Origin: Christiangramia sp. | Lineage (GTDB): Bacteria > Bacteroidota > Bacteroidia > Flavobacteriales > Flavobacteriaceae | Direction of reading: 5' to 3' | Assembly (NCBI GenBank): GCA_024644145.1 | Contig: JAHELO010000065.1 | Location: 1 to 7,776, forward strand | DNA: 7,776 nucleotides | Shown here: positions 5,542 to 7,776 of the stretch, piece after piece | Layout of the letters: the number at the start of each line of letters is the position of its first letter | Position numbering within the stretch: position 1 is the stretch's first letter | Program-made: the position numbers and the translations under genes | The notes under the pieces: model-generated | Databases searched by the model: none | What the model was told of the DNA's origin: nothing | What the model saw: only the letters and a program-made list of their open reading frames with translations

Positions 5542-7776
5542 TTATCCTTATCTTTTTTACCGAAAAGACGCTGGAAGAATCCTTTTTTCTTCCGGTCTTT
5601 TTTATCCTTATCTGGCTTGTCATTTTTATTTTTTCCGGAGAAAAGACGTTCAAAGAAATTGTCTCGTTCCTGCGGCGGACATTCCATCATTTCAGCAAGA
5701 TCATGAGGCAGAGGTCTGAATCGTGCATTCGTGATCTCATTGAAATTAGAATTTGCATTCATTTTCTGCATTAATTTTGCAAAAATGGGTAGGGCTGAGT
5801 TAGCTCCCTGACCAATAGCCGTATTCCTGAAACCTATCCTGTGATCATCGGCTCCCACCCAGGTAACACAAACCAGGCCGGGAGTGATCCCTACAAACCA
5901 TCCATCCTTGTTATTCTGTGTAGTCCCGGTTTTTCCCGCGATGTCATTCTGTAGACCATATCTATATCTTAGTCTAGTGGCTGTACCTTCATTAACCGTG
6001 GCCTGCATCATATTGATCATTATCTTTCGGGTATCTTCAGAAAAAGCTTTTCTTTTTGATACCCTGGGTTCGAATTCTGCCAGTAAATTACCGTTCCCGT
6101 CTTCTATCTTTGTGATATAATATGGTTTTGAAGAGTAGCCATTATTAACATACGAAGTATAAGCCGTGGTAAGTTCACTTAAATTAAGAGAAGCTGTTCC
6201 TAATGCTATAGACGGCACAGCAGGAAGGTCTGATTCAACACCCATTTGCCTGGCCTGCTCAATCACGTTGCCCACGCCGGTTTCCATTAAAACCTTTACA
6301 GCAATGGTGTTCATGGACTTACTTAATGCAGTTTTAAGATTATAGTTCATATTTGGGTCATCACCTTCAGATGATGAATTTGATGGAGTCCATCCATCCT
6401 TATAAGTAACTTCCCTTACAGAGAAATAGGAGCAGGGGTCTATTCCGTTCTCCAGGGCTGCGGTATATACGATGGGTTTAAAGGTGGAGCCCACCTGTCT
6501 TTTACTCTGGGCTACATGGTCATATTTAAAAAATCTGAAATCAACACCACCAACCCATGCCTGAACACCACCATCTTCAGGGTCTACTGCAAGCAAACCT
6601 GAATTCAGGAATTTTAAATAATGTGCGATACTGTCAATTGTACTTACATTCCTGGTTTCCATACCCTCGTAGGTAAAAAGCTCTGTAGCGTGTTTTTGCT
6701 CCAGTTTCTTTAAGATCTCCGCTTCAGATAGACCTTCCTTTAGAAGTGACTGATATCTTTCAGATCTCTTCACCGCACTATTCAATATTTCCTTATTGCG
6801 TATCCAGGGAGCATTATTTCCATAAGATTCTTCATGTTGTTTCTGTAATTCAGCCATATGTTCCAGCATTGCTTCTTCAGCAAGCTGCTGCATTTCATAA
6901 TTCAGTGTTGTATGTACAATCAGTCCGTCACGATAAATATTATATTTTTCACCGTCCTTATTCTTTAGCGTGTCTAGAACACGGGTTACATCTTTTCTCA
7001 CCTGCTCCCTGAAGTAAGGCGCAATTCCCTTGTTATGGCTATAACTCTTATAGTCCAGGATCATAGGAAGTAATTTGGCCTCTTCGGCTTCTGCCATCGT
7101 GAGGTAATTATATCTGGCCATTTGCATAAGAACTACATCACGTCTTAACCTGCTGCGCTCCGGAAATATCCTTGGATTATAGTAATGGCTGGCCTTAAGC
7201 ATACCTACAAGTACAGCAGCTTCTTCCAGCTTTAATTCTGAAGTATGTTTATTAAAGAATTTTAGAGAGGCACTTTCTATCCCGTAGGTATTATCGCTGA
7301 AGGGTACCGTATTAAAATAAAGCTCAAGGATTTCATCTTTAGAATAGATATCTTCAAGCCTTTTGGCTATTATAGCCTCCTGCATTTTATTGATCACGAT
7401 TCCGAACATCCCAAAATCACGTCGGCCATAAATGTTCTTGGCGAGTTGCAGGGTTATTGTACTACCACCCCCGGCAGATTCATCCTGAAGAAGTATGGAT
7501 TTTACGAAGACCCGTAATAAACTCCTGTTATCTATACCATCGTGTTCATAGAACCTGGCATCTTCAGTAGCTATAAGGGCCTCTATTAGGTGTTCTGGAA
7601 ATTGAGAGAATTCAATTGGTTGGCGGTCATAGACATAGAATTTACCTATTAGCTCTCCATTTGAGGCGAGTACCTGAGTAGCTTTGTTTTGTTTAAGGTC
7701 TGTTAGCTCCTGGGAACTTGGAATTTTGCCCCACAACCCGAAATAGATACTTCCGAAGAACAGAAAAAAAAGGGCA
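5538..7776 (-). CDS. Class A penicillin-binding protein, bifunctional transglycosylase/transpeptidase (N-terminus cut by window edge)
   Basis: The enzyme polymerises glycan strands and cross-links peptidoglycan at the outer face of the inner membrane. The frame stays open to the window edge. Upstream of Leu 7736 (TTG, not a start) it reads ALFFLFFGSIYFG, the end of an N-terminal membrane anchor, so the true start lies outside. Numbering from that Leu as 1, the GT51 domain has TEDARFYEHDG (catalytic E58), GGSTITLQLAKN (90-101), NKMQEAIIAKRLE (116-128, second Glu E120), KDEILELYFN (133-142) and RRDVVL (198-203). The transpeptidase domain has STFK (417-420, nucleophile S417), SMN (474-476) and KTGTT (602-606). 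The last 40 residues are Lys/Asp-rich and contain two copies of an FF-x-RLF motif. In E. coli terms it is PBP1A-like (mrcA/ponA class), but orthology is not certain, so no symbol is given. It is convergent with the helicase, overlapping it by 4 nt. Confidence 0.94.
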   Translation of the reverse strand, partial: ALFFLFFGSIYFGLWGKIPSSQELTDLKQNKATQVLASNGELIGKFYVYDRQPIEFSQFPEHLIEALIATEDARFYEHDGIDNRSLLRVFVKSILLQDESAGGGSTITLQLAKNIYGRRDFGMFGIVINKMQEAIIAKRLEDIYSKDEILELYFNTVPFSDNTYGIESASLKFFNKHTSELKLEEAAVLVGMLKASHYYNPRIFPERSRLRRDVVLMQMARYNYLTMAEAEEAKLLPMILDYKSYSHNKGIAPYFREQVRKDVTRVLDTLKNKDGEKYNIYRDGLIVHTTLNYEMQQLAEEAMLEHMAELQKQHEESYGNNAPWIRNKEILNSAVKRSERYQSLLKEGLSEAEILKKLEQKHATELFTYEGMETRNVSTIDSIAHYLKFLNSGLLAVDPEDGGVQAWVGGVDFRFFKYDHVAQSKRQVGSTFKPIVYTAALENGIDPCSYFSVREVTYKDGWTPSNSSSEGDDPNMNYNLKTALSKSMNTIAVKVLMETGVGNVIEQARQMGVESDLPAVPSIALGTASLNLSELTTAYTSYVNNGYSSKPYYITKIEDGNGNLLAEFEPRVSKRKAFSEDTRKIMINMMQATVNEGTATRLRYRYGLQNDIAGKTGTTQNNKDGWFVGITPGLVCVTWVGADDHRIGFRNTAIGQGANSALPIFAKLMQKMNANSNFNEITNARFRPLPHDLAEMMECPPQERDNFFERLFSGKNKNDKPDKDKKDRKKKGFFQRLFGKKDKDN

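Noticed and set aside
5884..6120. Plus-strand open frame inside the penicillin-binding protein gene
   Set aside because: It lies opposite the transpeptidase KTGTT region, which is clearly coding on the minus strand; its hydrophobic look follows from the antisense codons.
6746..7012. Plus-strand open frame inside the penicillin-binding protein gene
   Set aside because: It is antisense to a conserved linker region and has no promoter, ribosome site or recognisable domain.

Overview
The window looks like a chromosomal segment of a flavobacterium (Bacteroidota, class Flavobacteriia; the protein style is closest to marine genera such as Gramella/Christiangramia, from memory and not searched). The DNA is AT-rich. 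Upstream regions carry the Bacteroidota promoter pattern (TTTG-like box, 19-nt spacer, TAnnTTTG box) with little Shine-Dalgarno sequence. One reading frame starts like flavobacterial type IX-secreted surface proteins, and the enzymes have flavobacterial-style sequences.

Layout. 1-76 is the 3' end of a plus-strand gene, possibly a Nudix hydrolase. 83-340 encodes a signal peptide plus the first domain piece of a secreted surface protein, then stops early; I read it as a decayed remnant. Its last codons overlap a hairpin that looks like the terminator of an unlisted minus-strand gene at 356-445, which encodes a 29-residue Lys/Ser/Pro-rich peptide. 615-2287 is a two-gene cysteine operon, cysE and cysM, overlapping by 4 nt (ATGA), behind a good promoter at 565-595. 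The whole gap between cysM and the next, convergent gene is filled by a 130-bp element with 21-bp inverted ends (20 of 21 paired) and two inner hairpins. 2432-2989 (minus) is a secreted PepSY-like protein of unknown role. 3096-3806 (minus) is a Crp/Fnr-type regulator that appears to start at TTG. A 220-bp divergent gap leads to a conserved but functionally uncharacterised SF2 DEAH-box helicase, whose start I place at ATG 4027. It converges with, and overlaps by 4 nt, a bifunctional class A penicillin-binding protein (glycosyltransferase plus transpeptidase) that runs off the right edge of the window.

How the genes fit together. CysE acetylates serine and CysM turns O-acetylserine into cysteine, so these two form a complete final branch of cysteine synthesis. 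The other genes look like independent housekeeping or conserved genes that are merely adjacent; the regulator and the helicase diverge from a shared region, but nothing shows that one controls the other. I do not see a defence island, CRISPR array, transposase, tRNA or rRNA. The least explained items are the 130-bp inverted-repeat element, the 29-residue basic peptide, the orphan helicase, and departures from the usual glycosyltransferase motifs in the penicillin-binding protein.
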